The position numbers and the translations under genes are program-made. Shown in pieces: positions 1-8,126 of a stretch of 64,000 bases of DNA. Positions within the stretch are counted from its first letter, which is position 1. Each line of letters starts with the position of its first letter. The DNA comes from Caulobacteraceae bacterium PMMR1. GTDB lineage: Bacteria > Pseudomonadota > Alphaproteobacteria > Caulobacterales > Caulobacteraceae. The notes under the pieces were generated by a model, which saw nothing but the letters and a program-made list of their open reading frames with translations, did no database searches and had not been told where the DNA came from. The DNA lies in NCBI GenBank assembly GCA_000733915.1, contig JPOM01000001.1:806001-870000 (forward strand). Reading direction: 5' to 3'.

Positions 1-325
1 GCTCGCCGACGCCATGCACATCGCCGAGGCGAGCGGGGCGGGGCTCGAGATCGCGCTGGACCGCCTGCCGCTATCGGACGCCGCGGCGGCTTGGCTGAAG
101 GGCGAGAGCGACCTTGCGGCGGCCCTGCTGCGCCTTGCGACCGGCGGCGACGACTACGAGCTGGCCTGCGCCGTCCCAGCCGCTCGCGCCGCAGCCTTCG
201 AGGCTGGGGCGGCGCACGCAGGCACGCCCGTCGCCGCCGTCGGCGCCTTCACCGCCCGGCCGGGCTTGCGGGCGAGCGTCCGGGGCCAGGCCGTTCAGCC
301 GTCCGCGTTGGGCTGGGAGCATTGA
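1..325 (+). CDS. thiL: Thiamine-monophosphate kinase, C-terminal part
   Basis: This is the 3' end of thiL, cut by the left window edge; the frame is open from base 2. ThiL phosphorylates thiamine monophosphate to the diphosphate cofactor in the cytoplasm. The visible ~107 residues carry the family's late motif GGDDYELAC followed by the short C-terminal domain ending in ALGWEH. In alphaproteobacteria thiL commonly follows ribH-nusB, which would lie to the left. The assignment rests on the GGDDYEL motif and C-terminal pattern only, since the ATP-binding N-terminal half is outside the window. Confidence 0.88.
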   Translation, partial: LADAMHIAEASGAGLEIALDRLPLSDAAAAWLKGESDLAAALLRLATGGDDYELACAVPAARAAAFEAGAAHAGTPVAAVGAFTARPGLRASVRGQAVQPSALGWEH

Positions 326-367
326 TCGCGGTTCCTGGCGCGACCCGACTCCCGGCATAGTCTGCCG

Positions 368-826
368 ATGCGCCACGCCCTCGCCGCCCTCGCTCTCGCG
401 TCCGTCCTGGCTCTCACGTCCGCCCTGGGCGGTCCTGCGCTCGCGGCGGAGAAGGCGAAGGCCAAGGGTCCCGAAGGCCAGTACGTCGACCTGTCGCCGC
501 TCGCCCTGCCGGTGGTCGAGCACGGGCGGCTGATCAACTACATCTTCGTCACCGTCCGGCTGACGCTCGCGCCCAACGCCGACAGTGCGACCTGGCGGGC
601 GAAGGAGCCGTACTTCCGCGACGCCCTGGTCCGCGCCGGGCATCGCACGCCGTTCATGCGTCCGGACAGCTATACGCGCCTGGACGACGCCGCGCTGAAG
701 GCGGCCATGGCCCGAGAGGCTCAGCGCATCGCCGGGCCCGGCGTCGTCACGGGCGTGATCTTGAGCAATGAGCAGGCGCGGCGGGTGGTCGGCCTGCCGA
801 AGCCGCCCGCTGCGCCGTCTCGCTGA
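368..826 (+). CDS. Small secreted protein of unknown function
   Basis: A 152-residue protein with a clear Sec-type signal peptide (hydrophobic stretch ~3-25, probable cleavage after ALA-AEK) and so probably periplasmic. The mature part begins with a lysine-rich stretch and the segment YVDLSPLALPVV, then a beta-rich LINYIFVTVRL stretch that loosely resembles the extracytoplasmic part of FliL-like proteins; that resemblance is weak and is an inference. It lies 42 bp after thiL on the same strand and may be co-transcribed. No catalytic motif is visible. Confidence 0.75.
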   Translation: MRHALAALALASVLALTSALGGPALAAEKAKAKGPEGQYVDLSPLALPVVEHGRLINYIFVTVRLTLAPNADSATWRAKEPYFRDALVRAGHRTPFMRPDSYTRLDDAALKAAMAREAQRIAGPGVVTGVILSNEQARRVVGLPKPPAAPSR

Positions 827-832
827 GTCGGC

Positions 833-1831
833 TCAGCCCGCCGCCGTCCACTGCTGTTGGGCCTGCGAGGCCGGCACGCGCAGCCGCACCTGGTCGCCCT
901 GCACGTCATCCACCCAGTCCAGCGGGATGTAGTGGTGCTGGCCGTCCGCCGAGTCGTGCCTGGCGAGCTTGATCCGCGAGCCGCCGTCCACGTGATCGAC
1001 CGAGCCGACGAGCTGACCGTCGGACCCCACCACCTGCGCGTGCTCGCGGATGTCGGTCGGGGCGAAGCTGCGCGTCTCGCCCAGGTCGCGGCCCATGGCG
1101 GCGCCCGCGACGCCCTGCGCGTCGCTTGAGCTCCGGCCCTGCTCGCCCAGGTTCTGCACGTCCACCTCGGTGTGGCGCACGGTGTCGCTCAAGGTTTCGG
1201 TGCGCTGATCTGAGGTCTTGGTGACGAGGAGCTCCTCGCGAACCCGCGCCTCCTTGGCGACCACGGCCTCCTCCGAGGTTTCGGTCATCTCGATTTCTCG
1301 GTCGCGGAACACGTCGTCGTCGGCGGACACCGGCGCCGAGGTGTTGTCCTTCGCATAGCCCGCGCCGCCGCGCTGGATGGAAACGCCCTGCGCGCCCACC
1401 TGACCGTCGGTCTGGTCGTAGAGCCGGTCGGAGCCCGTGCGCCCCTCCGTTGCCGCCGCAAGGCCGGACTGAGCGCCCGCCGGACGGTCCTGCCAGCCCT
1501 GGCCGCGCCACTCCTCCTGGCGGCGGTCGAAGTCCACGGCGCCGGAGTTCTCCAGCACCTGGATGGCGCGGTCGGCCTGCGCCTCCCGCACCCTGGCCGT
1601 CAGCAGGTAGCCGCCGCGGCGGATGTGCTCGGAATAGGCGTGCTTGTCCTCATCGCTGGGGCTGAACATGGTCTTCAGCCCGTCCCACCACGACGTGTGG
1701 TCGGAGCCGTGCTCCTCCTGGCTGGTGATGCGGATGTCGCTGGCCGATACGCCGGCGTCCTGGAGCTGGTGCTCCGCCTGCTTGGCGGCGTCCTTGTCGT
1801 CGAACAGTGCGGTGAGGGTTCTTTCGGTCAT
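833..1831 (-). CDS. Stress protein with YflT-like, DUF2382 and DUF2171 segments
   Basis: A 332-residue soluble protein. Residues ~1-75 match the general-stress YflT/GSP17M pattern (MTERTLTALFDDKDAAKQAE with a KTMF segment). Residues ~175-240 are the charged, E/V/T-rich stretch typical of YsnF/AvaK DUF2382 proteins (EEAVVAKEARVREELLV). Residues ~265-330 look like DUF2171, with VVGSDGQLVGSVDHVDGG and a final YIPLDWVDDV strand. It starts 14 bp after the neighbouring DUF2382 gene, so the two probably form one transcript. Such proteins are usually general-stress or desiccation induced; the biochemical role is unknown. The middle (~100-170) is low complexity and rich in G, Q and D. Confidence 0.85.
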   Translation of the reverse strand: MTERTLTALFDDKDAAKQAEHQLQDAGVSASDIRITSQEEHGSDHTSWWDGLKTMFSPSDEDKHAYSEHIRRGGYLLTARVREAQADRAIQVLENSGAVDFDRRQEEWRGQGWQDRPAGAQSGLAAATEGRTGSDRLYDQTDGQVGAQGVSIQRGGAGYAKDNTSAPVSADDDVFRDREIEMTETSEEAVVAKEARVREELLVTKTSDQRTETLSDTVRHTEVDVQNLGEQGRSSSDAQGVAGAAMGRDLGETRSFAPTDIREHAQVVGSDGQLVGSVDHVDGGSRIKLARHDSADGQHHYIPLDWVDDVQGDQVRLRVPASQAQQQWTAAG

Positions 1832-1845
1832 AGCAGTCTCCTGAC

Positions 1846-2265
1846 TTAAGGTTTCGGGTAAGGCGGCGAGGCGGGAGGGGCTTCGGGCGCGTCGCGGTCG
1901 ATGTCGGCGTGCATGCGCCGCACCGTGACTGGCGCCTCGACCGGCTCGAGGGTGCGAACCAGCCGGATGCGCAGCTCCTCCTTGAGGAGCAGCCGCTTTT
2001 CGGTGACCAGAACCTCTTCCAGCACCGGCACGATGAGCACGTCGCCCTCGTGGCGCAGGTCGGGGGCCTGATCGACGTAGCGATCGACAACAACGCGCTC
2101 GACCTCGACATCCTGGCGCGCCAGCTCCCCGCGCGCCCGGACGTCTTCGGTCTGCACGCGCGTGCGCACGCGGACCCGCCCGGTCACCCGCTGCGCTATG
2201 TCGATCACCGGTTCGTCTTCGACGAGCGGGATACGCTCGCTCAGGGCCGGTTCGTCGCGCGTCAT
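1846..2265 (-). CDS. YsnF/AvaK DUF2382 domain protein
   Basis: A 139-residue single-domain DUF2382 protein. Residues ~8-110 show the family's repeating valine/glutamate pattern: IPLVEDEP, RVRVRTRVQTEDV, VEVERVVVDRYVDQAP, then VLIVPVLEEVLVTEKRLLLKEELRIR. It has no signal peptide or membrane segment. It lies just upstream of the 332-residue stress protein that also carries this domain, so the pair has a stand-alone and a fused copy side by side. Its function is unknown; the family is associated with stress responses. Confidence 0.85.
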   Translation of the reverse strand: MTRDEPALSERIPLVEDEPVIDIAQRVTGRVRVRTRVQTEDVRARGELARQDVEVERVVVDRYVDQAPDLRHEGDVLIVPVLEEVLVTEKRLLLKEELRIRLVRTLEPVEAPVTVRRMHADIDRDAPEAPPASPPYPKP

Positions 2266-2360
2266 GAGCTCTCGCCGCCTCGGGGACGGGTCAGCAACCG
2301 AGCAGCGACCGGACTGTTCCGTCGGGCCTTCCAGCCCAGCTGCGATTTCTCAGCGTCAGG

Positions 2361-2897
2361 TCAGGCGGGGCGGCTCTGCGCGCGGGCGATGGCCCGCCGG
2401 ATCAGCTCGCAGGCCTCCTCCACGTCGGCCCAGCGCACGATCTCGGTCACCTTGCCCTTCTCAAGGTCTTTATAGTGCTTGAAGAAGTGGGCGATCTGCT
2501 CGGTCAGGATCGTCGGCAGCGAGCGCCAGCTGTCGATGCCGGTGTAGAAGGGGTGAAGCGCGTCCACGGGCACGGCCAGCACCTTCTCGTCGGCGCCCTT
2601 CTCGTCGGTCATCATCAGGCAGCCGATCGGGCGGCAGCGGATGATGGCGCCCGGCACGACGGGCGTGGGTCCCACCACCATGATGTCCATCGGGTCGCCG
2701 TCGTCGGCCAGGGTATGGGGGATGAAGCCGTAGTTGCCGGGATAGAACATCGCCGTGTGCAGGAAGCGGTCGACCATCAAGGCGCCGCTCGCCTTGTCGA
2801 GCTCGTATTTCACCGGCTCGCCGCCCTGCGGGATCTCAATCACGGCGTTGACGTCGAAGGGCGGGTTCGCCCCGATCGAAATCTTGGTGATGTCCAT
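2361..2897 (-). CDS. ppa: Inorganic pyrophosphatase (family I)
   Basis: Soluble cytoplasmic family I pyrophosphatase, hydrolysing PPi to two phosphates and so pulling nucleic-acid and aminoacyl-tRNA synthesis forward. The start MDITKIS fits the family N-terminus better than the 15-residue upstream extension, giving 178 residues. Visible motifs are EIPQGGEPVKYELDK (substrate site), YPGNYGFIPHTLADDGDPMDIMV (the metal-binding DxDPxD region) and the late HFFKHYKDLEKGK. It is divergent from hppA, the membrane pyrophosphatase, with 250 bp between the starts. Confidence 0.97.
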   Translation of the reverse strand: MDITKISIGANPPFDVNAVIEIPQGGEPVKYELDKASGALMVDRFLHTAMFYPGNYGFIPHTLADDGDPMDIMVVGPTPVVPGAIIRCRPIGCLMMTDEKGADEKVLAVPVDALHPFYTGIDSWRSLPTILTEQIAHFFKHYKDLEKGKVTEIVRWADVEEACELIRRAIARAQSRPA

Positions 2898-3147
2898 AGT
2901 GTCGACAGGTCCTGAAGAGCGGGGGCGGGCGGCGCGGCGCACGCCTTAGCACGCGCGCCTGCGGAGGGTGAGGCCGCCAGGGCCTTGTCGCAGCGGCGAT
3001 TGCGCGTTGCGTCCGCAACCGGATTGCGGCACAGACCCCCCACCATGATCTGCGCTCCGCAGATTCATGATCTTTGCCAAAGACAAGCGGCGCGCTCACC
3101 GGCCTCGGCGAGGACCGACCGCCGCCATCAAGGGGGTCCTTGGAAGA

Positions 3148-5313
3148 ATGAATGCTTTGACTTTGGTGATCGCGGCGGGCCTGCTCGCGGTCGCTTACGG
3201 CGTCATGCAGACGAGCGCGCTGCTGAGAGCGCCCGCCGGCAACGAACGCATGCAGGAGATCGCCGCGGCCATCCAGGAAGGCGCCGCCGCCTACCTGCGC
3301 CGCCAGTACACCACCATCGCCATCGTGGGCGCGGTCATCCTGGTCCTGCTCGCGATCCTCCTGGGCGCCCTGCCCGCCGTCGGCTTTCTGATCGGCGCGG
3401 TGCTGTCGGGCCTGGCGGGCTACGCCGGCATGCTGATCTCGGTCCGGGCCAACGTCCGCACCGCCCAGGCGGCCTCGGAGAGCCTCGACAAGGGCCTCTC
3501 CATGGCGTTCCGCTCCGGCGCGGTGACCGGCATGTTCGTGGCGGGCTTCGCCCTGATCGGTGTGGCGGGCTACTACGCCGTGCTGACCGGCCCCATGGGG
3601 CTGGACCCGACCAGCCGCGAGGTCGTCGACGCCCTCGTGGCCCTGGGCTTCGGCGCGTCCCTCATTTCCATCTTCGCCCGTCTCGGCGGCGGCATCTTCA
3701 CCAAGGGCGCCGACGTGGGCGGCGACATGGTGGGCAAGGTCGAAGCCGGCATCCCCGAGGACGATCCGCGCAACGCCGCGACCATCGCCGACAACGTGGG
3801 CGACAACGTCGGCGACTGCGCCGGCATGGCTGCGGACCTGTTCGAGACCTATGCGGTGACCACGGTCGCCACCATGGTGCTGGCGGCGATCTTCTTCCGC
3901 GGCTTGCCCCTGGTGGGCACGATGATGCTGCTGCCGCTCGCGATCTGCGCCGTCTGCATCCTGACCTCGATCATCGGCGCCTTCTTCGTGCGCCTGGGCA
4001 AGAGCCGCAACATCATGGGCGCGCTCTACCAGGGCCTGATCGTGACCGGCGTGCTTTCCGTCGCCGCCGTGGCCGCGGTGATCTACACCCTGGTGCCGGC
4101 CGAGGGGATCACGATCTCCGCCGGCGTCGCCTCCAACATCGCGGCCGTGACCCACATCACCGCCACCAACCTCTTCATCTGCGGCCTGATCGGCCTTCTG
4201 GTCACCGCCGCCATCGTGGTGATCACCGAGTACTACACCGGCACGGGCTTCCGTCCGGTGCGGTCGGTGGCCCGCGCCTCCGTCTCCGGTCACGGCACCA
4301 ACGTGATCCAGGGCCTGGCCGTGTCGCTGGAGTCCACAGCGCTTCCGGCGGTCGTGATCATCATCGCGATCATCGCCACCTATCTGCTCGGCAACCTGTT
4401 CGGGGTGGCCATCGCGGTGACCACCATGCTGGCCTTGGCCGGCATGATCGTGGCGCTGGACGCCTTCGGCCCGGTGACGGACAACGCCGGCGGCATCGCG
4501 GAGATGGCCGGCCTGCCGGGCTCCGTCCGCGTCTCCACCGACGCCCTGGACGCGGTCGGCAACACGACCAAGGCGGTGACCAAGGGCTACGCCATCGGCT
4601 CGGCGGGCCTGGGCGCGCTGGTGCTGTTCGCCGCCTATACGCAGGACCTGCACTACTTCTCCGACCCTGCGAACGCGACGTCCAACTTCTTCCGCGACCT
4701 CGGGCCGGTCACCTTCGACCTGTCCAACCCGTTCGTGATCGTGGGCCTGCTGTTCGGGGGGCTCCTGCCCTTCCTGTTCGGCGGTCTGTCGATGACGGCG
4801 GTGGGCCGGGCCGCGGGCTCGGTGGTCGAGGAGGTGCGCCGCCAGTTCCGCGAGAACCCGGGCATCATGACCTATGAGACCAAGCCCGAGTACGGCAAGG
4901 CGGTCGACATCCTGACCCGGGCCGCGATCCGCGAGATGATCGCCCCCTCGCTCCTGCCCGTGCTGTCGCCCATCGTGCTGTTCGTCATCGTCCTGGCTAT
5001 TCCCGGCGGCGGCAAGGTCAACGCCTTCGCCGCGCTCGGCGCCATGCTGATCGGGGTGATCGTCACCGGCCTGTTCGTCGCCATCTCCATGACGAGCGGC
5101 GGCGGGGCCTGGGACAACGCCAAGAAGTACATCGAAGAGGGCAACTTCGGCGGCAAGGGATCTGAGGCGCACAAGGCCGCGGTGACCGGCGACACCGTCG
5201 GGGACCCCTACAAGGACACGGCCGGCCCGGCGGTGAACCCGATGATCAAGATCACGAACATCGTGGCGCTGCTGCTGCTGGCGGTCCTGGCCAAGGGCGT
5301 GATCGGGGGCTGA
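3148..5313 (+). CDS. hppA: K+-independent proton-pumping membrane pyrophosphatase
   Basis: Integral membrane H+-PPase of 721 residues with about 16 hydrophobic helices; it couples PPi hydrolysis to proton export. The start at 3148 ([11 protein letters not shown]) matches the family N-terminus; an ATG 27 codons upstream adds only a basic stretch. Substrate-binding motifs are present: [11 protein letters not shown], then [19 protein letters not shown], and near the C-terminus [19 protein letters not shown]. The diagnostic segment reads [10 protein letters not shown], with Lys where K+-dependent enzymes have Ala, which places it in the K+-independent class. It is followed by a strong hairpin terminator. 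Confidence 0.97.
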   Translation: MNALTLVIAAGLLAVAYGVMQTSALLRAPAGNERMQEIAAAIQEGAAAYLRRQYTTIAIVGAVILVLLAILLGALPAVGFLIGAVLSGLAGYAGMLISVRANVRTAQAASESLDKGLSMAFRSGAVTGMFVAGFALIGVAGYYAVLTGPMGLDPTSREVVDALVALGFGASLISIFARLGGGIFTKGADVGGDMVGKVEAGIPEDDPRNAATIADNVGDNVGDCAGMAADLFETYAVTTVATMVLAAIFFRGLPLVGTMMLLPLAICAVCILTSIIGAFFVRLGKSRNIMGALYQGLIVTGVLSVAAVAAVIYTLVPAEGITISAGVASNIAAVTHITATNLFICGLIGLLVTAAIVVITEYYTGTGFRPVRSVARASVSGHGTNVIQGLAVSLESTALPAVVIIIAIIATYLLGNLFGVAIAVTTMLALAGMIVALDAFGPVTDNAGGIAEMAGLPGSVRVSTDALDAVGNTTKAVTKGYAIGSAGLGALVLFAAYTQDLHYFSDPANATSNFFRDLGPVTFDLSNPFVIVGLLFGGLLPFLFGGLSMTAVGRAAGSVVEEVRRQFRENPGIMTYETKPEYGKAVDILTRAAIREMIAPSLLPVLSPIVLFVIVLAIPGGGKVNAFAALGAMLIGVIVTGLFVAISMTSGGGAWDNAKKYIEEGNFGGKGSEAHKAAVTGDTVGDPYKDTAGPAVNPMIKITNIVALLLLAVLAKGVIGG

Positions 5314-5345
5314 GCCCTCCCGTCCGGTCCTGACGCGGATAGGCA

Positions 5346-5390
5346 AACGCCCCGGGCCTCGCGGTCCGGGGCGTTCTTCGTTTTCGGCTC
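5346..5390 (+). terminator. Rho-independent terminator after hppA
   Basis: A perfect 10-bp stem (AACGCCCCGG at 5346-5355 and its complement at 5366-5375) around a 10-nt loop, followed by CTTCGTTTTC. It lies in the gap between convergent hppA and bamE. The T-rich run is on the plus strand, so it mainly serves hppA. Confidence 0.85.
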
Positions 5391-5442
5391 GGGATGTCGG
5401 CGGCGGTTCTTCCCCCAGGCGGAGAGACGCCCCGTCTCCGGC

Positions 5443-5916
5443 TCAGCGGCGCGGGCCGCGCTGGCCGGGGTCGGTGTTGTCCTGCGGCAGGATGCCCCGC
5501 CCGACGTTGCCGAGCAGCTGTTCGATCACGCTCAGCTCGCGCCCGCGGGTCGGCGTCTCCCGCTTGTTGTAGGCCAGCTGGTAGCCGTCCTTCAGCGTCA
5601 GCTGCTTCACCTGGGTCACCTTCTCGTCCTTGTCGAAGGTGATCGCCGTGATGTTCCGCGCCTTCACCTGCGGCTTGTCGTAGGCGTACTTGTCCGACAC
5701 CTGGCTGATGTAGAACCAGGTATTCTGGTCGAAGGCGCCCGTCGTGGACGGCGAGCCGAGCTTGGTCAGCACGGTGGAGCGCGTATCCTCGCCCACCTTG
5801 ATGTCCGTCGGCTTCACGTCCACGGCCTGGAAGCCGGTGTAGGTCGTGGTGGGGGCGCAGCCTGCGGCGCCGAGCGCGAGGACCGCTGCGCAGGCGAGAA
5901 GGGCGGGACGGATCAT
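5443..5916 (-). CDS. bamE: Outer membrane assembly lipoprotein BamE (SmpA/OmlA)
   Basis: A 157-residue lipoprotein subunit of the BAM complex that inserts beta-barrel proteins in the outer membrane. The signal peptide ends in a lipobox (LGAAGC) with the lipidated Cys at about residue 20. The SmpA/OmlA fold follows: VDVKPTDIKVGEDTRSTVLTKLGSPS, then TWFYISQ and a YDKPQVKARNITAITFDKD strand. A disordered tail (~115-157) ends in PGQRGPRR. It is divergent from the bc1 chaperone/DUF177 pair, an arrangement familiar in Caulobacterales and related groups. Confidence 0.93.
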   Translation of the reverse strand: MIRPALLACAAVLALGAAGCAPTTTYTGFQAVDVKPTDIKVGEDTRSTVLTKLGSPSTTGAFDQNTWFYISQVSDKYAYDKPQVKARNITAITFDKDEKVTQVKQLTLKDGYQLAYNKRETPTRGRELSVIEQLLGNVGRGILPQDNTDPGQRGPRR

Positions 5917-6054
5917 GGGTGAGCTCGGACTTTCGGGGCGCGGGTGCGCGTCAGGCCTTTGACCTAGCCCGCCCGGGCCCCTAGTTCAACGCAACCGCGG
6001 CTAACCCGATGCCGCGGCCGAAAAGAGGCCGCCCCGGCAGGGGCGAGGTCGCCC

Positions 6055-6606
6055 ATGCTGAACCGGCTGTTCAAGCCCCGTCCCGCGGTGGTGGCGGGGA
6101 GGTCGCTCTACCGCTCCGCCGCCGCCCAGGCGCGCCGGCCCGAGTTCTACGCCGTGCTCGGCGTCCCCGACACGGTGCAGGGCCGCTTCGAGCTCTACGC
6201 CTTGCACGTCGTCCTGCTGCTCCGCCGCCTGAAGGGGCGGGGGGAGCAGGCGGCCGAGACCTCGCAGGCCGTGTTCGACGCCTTCCTACGGGGGCTGGAC
6301 GATAGCCTGCGCGATCTGGGCGTCGGCGACCTCTCCATGGGCAAGCAGATGCGCAAGCTGGGCGAGAGCGTCTATGGCCGGATCAGGAGCTATGACGCGG
6401 CCCTGACGGCCCTGCCCGACGAGAGCGAGCTTGCGGCGGTGATCGCGCGGCTGGCGCTGGCCGGGCGCGAGGAGGACCCAGCGCCGCTGACGGCCTATGC
6501 GGCCCGCGCCGCCGCAGCGCTGGAGGCGCAGCCGCTGGAGCGCCTCTGCGCCGGCGAGGCGGCCTGGCCGAGCCCGGGAGCGAGCCCGGGCGCGAGCGCG
6601 GCGTGA
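6055..6606 (+). CDS. Ubiquinol-cytochrome c chaperone family protein (CBP3-like)
   Basis: A 183-residue homologue of the mitochondrial Cbp3 assembly factor, proposed to help mature cytochrome b of complex III. The family core is visible: FYAVLGVPDTVQGRFELYALHVVLLLRRL, then FDAFLRGLDDSLRDLGVGDLSMGKQMRKLG and FYGR-like VYGRIRSYDAAL. The C-terminal ~25 residues are a small SPGASPGAS repeat of low complexity. Its stop overlaps the GTG start of the DUF177 gene by 4 bp, so the two are translationally coupled. Confidence 0.9.
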   Translation: MLNRLFKPRPAVVAGRSLYRSAAAQARRPEFYAVLGVPDTVQGRFELYALHVVLLLRRLKGRGEQAAETSQAVFDAFLRGLDDSLRDLGVGDLSMGKQMRKLGESVYGRIRSYDAALTALPDESELAAVIARLALAGREEDPAPLTAYAARAAAALEAQPLERLCAGEAAWPSPGASPGASAA

Positions 6607-7118
6607 TCCGAGCGCCCTACAGTGCGCCCCTGCGGCTGGCGGACATCGGCCTGGGCCGCAGCATCGCGCTCCGTCCGAGCCCAGCGGAGCGGGCCAGGAT
6701 CGGGCGCGCCCTGGACCTCGCCGCGCTGGACCGGCTGGAGGGCGAGCTTCGGATCGCCCCCTGGCTCGACGGGGCGGAGATCACCGGAGCCTGGCGGGCG
6801 GAGGCGGTCCAGACCTGCGGCGTGACGCTGGACCCGCTTCCGGTAAGCCTGTCGGGCCGGTTCGCGCTGAGGGTCGTGCCGGCCGGCAGCCCGCATGCCC
6901 CCTCGCCGGACGTCGAGATCGAACTCGACCCCGATGCGCCCGACCCGTCCGACGTGCTGGACGCCGACGGCGTGCTCGACCTCGGCGTCTATCTCGTGGA
7001 ACAGCTGGCGCTGGAGCTCGACCCCTTCCCGCGCAAGCCTGACGCCGTCTTCGAGCCCCCGGAGGCCGATCCCGCGCCCTCGCCGTTCGCGGCCCTCGCC
7101 GCCTTGAAGCGGGACTGA
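6603..7118 (+). CDS. YceD/DUF177 family protein
   Basis: A 171-residue DUF177 protein. The family's conserved Cys motif is seen in AVQTCGVTLDPLPVSLSGRF (around residues 65-85), followed by an acidic strand (DVEIELDPD) and VLDLGVYLVEQLALELDPFPRKP. Relatives act in 23S rRNA accumulation and usually sit just upstream of rpmF, or of plsX in alphaproteobacteria. Here neither rpmF nor plsX follows; an inverted PAP2 phosphatase gene does. It begins with GTG inside the last codons of the chaperone gene. Confidence 0.9.
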   Translation: MIRAPYSAPLRLADIGLGRSIALRPSPAERARIGRALDLAALDRLEGELRIAPWLDGAEITGAWRAEAVQTCGVTLDPLPVSLSGRFALRVVPAGSPHAPSPDVEIELDPDAPDPSDVLDADGVLDLGVYLVEQLALELDPFPRKPDAVFEPPEADPAPSPFAALAALKRD

Positions 7119-7135
7119 GGCGGCCCGCTCGCCGC

Positions 7136-7849
7136 TCAGCGTCCGGCGGTGCGCTGGCGTCTGAGGCGGTTGGTCGAGAACACCACCAGCGCCCAGAGCG
7201 CGCCGAAGCACCAGCCCGCCGCCACGTCGGAGGGCCAGTGAACGCCGAGATAGAGCCGGCTGAACCCGATCAGCAGGGCCAGCACGCTGAACAGCGCCAG
7301 CACATAGGCGCGAACGCCCGCGCGGGTCTGGGCTTCCGCGATCATCACGCCCAGCGTCAGATAGACGGCTGCAGAGATCATCGAGTGGCCGCTGGGAAAG
7401 CTCGCATCGGTGACGCGGGCCAGGTGCGGCACGATCTCGGGGCGGGCGCGGCCGATCAGGGCCTTGAGCGTCGTGCTGAGCAAGGTCGCGCCGAGCAGGG
7501 AGGCCGCGAGCCAGGCCGCCTCTCCCCGCCGCCGCACCAGGACCAGGAAGGCCACGCCCGCCACCCCGATGAGGGTCATGACGGTGAAGCCGCCCAGCGC
7601 GCTTACGTCCTGCGCAGACTGCAGCATCCAGCCCGGGCCGATCGGATGCGCGAGGTTATGGGGCTGGCGCAGCGCCAACAGGATCGTGCGGTCCAGCCCG
7701 AAAGCGTCGCCCTCGATGACCTCCTCCGCCAGGTGTGCGCCCAGCGCGAGCAGGCCCAGCGCGGCTACGCCCAGCACCGGCCAGAGCCAGACCCGCGGCT
7801 CGGGCGCGAGCGGGGAGGTAGAGAGGCGGGAAGGGGATATGGTCCGCAT
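7136..7849 (-). CDS. PAP2-family membrane phosphatase
   Basis: A 237-residue integral membrane phosphatase with about six hydrophobic helices. All three parts of the acid-phosphatase signature are present: KALIGRARP, FPSGHS, and SRLYLGVHWPSD with the catalytic His. Family members dephosphorylate undecaprenyl diphosphate, phosphatidate or lipid A; the substrate cannot be told from sequence. It is convergent with the DUF177 gene, with only 17 bp between stop codons. A basic tail (TNRLRRQRTAGR) suggests a cytoplasmic C-terminus. Confidence 0.92.
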   Translation of the reverse strand: MRTISPSRLSTSPLAPEPRVWLWPVLGVAALGLLALGAHLAEEVIEGDAFGLDRTILLALRQPHNLAHPIGPGWMLQSAQDVSALGGFTVMTLIGVAGVAFLVLVRRRGEAAWLAASLLGATLLSTTLKALIGRARPEIVPHLARVTDASFPSGHSMISAAVYLTLGVMIAEAQTRAGVRAYVLALFSVLALLIGFSRLYLGVHWPSDVAAGWCFGALWALVVFSTNRLRRQRTAGR

Positions 7850-7935
7850 TCAGATCGGCGGAAGCTCCGGAGCGCCCCGCCGGTTCCTCCGTCGCCTGAC
7901 GAACCTGCGGCAGCCGCGACACCGCCTTGCGTCGA

Positions 7936-8012
7936 TGGTACCGCCTCCCCGGTTCGAACGGGGGACCTCCAGAGCCACAATCTGGCGCTCTAACCAACTG
8001 AGCTAAGGCGGC
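7936..8012 (-). tRNA. tRNA-His (anticodon GTG), alphaproteobacterial type
   Basis: A full 77-nt cloverleaf with encoded CCA. The acceptor 5' arm GCCGCCT pairs with AGGCGGT; the D stem is GCTC/GAGC, the anticodon stem CCAGA/TCTGG with loop TTGTGGC, and the T arm CCCCG-TTCGAAC-CGGGG. The discriminator is A73, the 1:72 pair is G-U, and the base before G1 is C. It therefore lacks the G-1:C73 pair found in most bacterial tRNA-His, as is known for many alphaproteobacteria. Confidence 0.97.
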
Positions 8013-8126
8013 GCGTCGCGAAGCCGGCCTTTTAGAGCGCGCCGCGGCCGGAGGGAAGCGGCTTTGTCGACGCGTCGGGGTCCGGGGCGGAGGCTTGCGG
8101 CGCGGCGGGACAGGCGCAGGGGGTCG

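Noticed and set aside
2836-5346. An open frame of over 800 codons antisense to hppA
   Set aside because: High-GC codon bias leaves the reverse strand open. The product is a His/Asp/Gly/Arg-rich string with no domain, while the sense strand is a clear proton pyrophosphatase.
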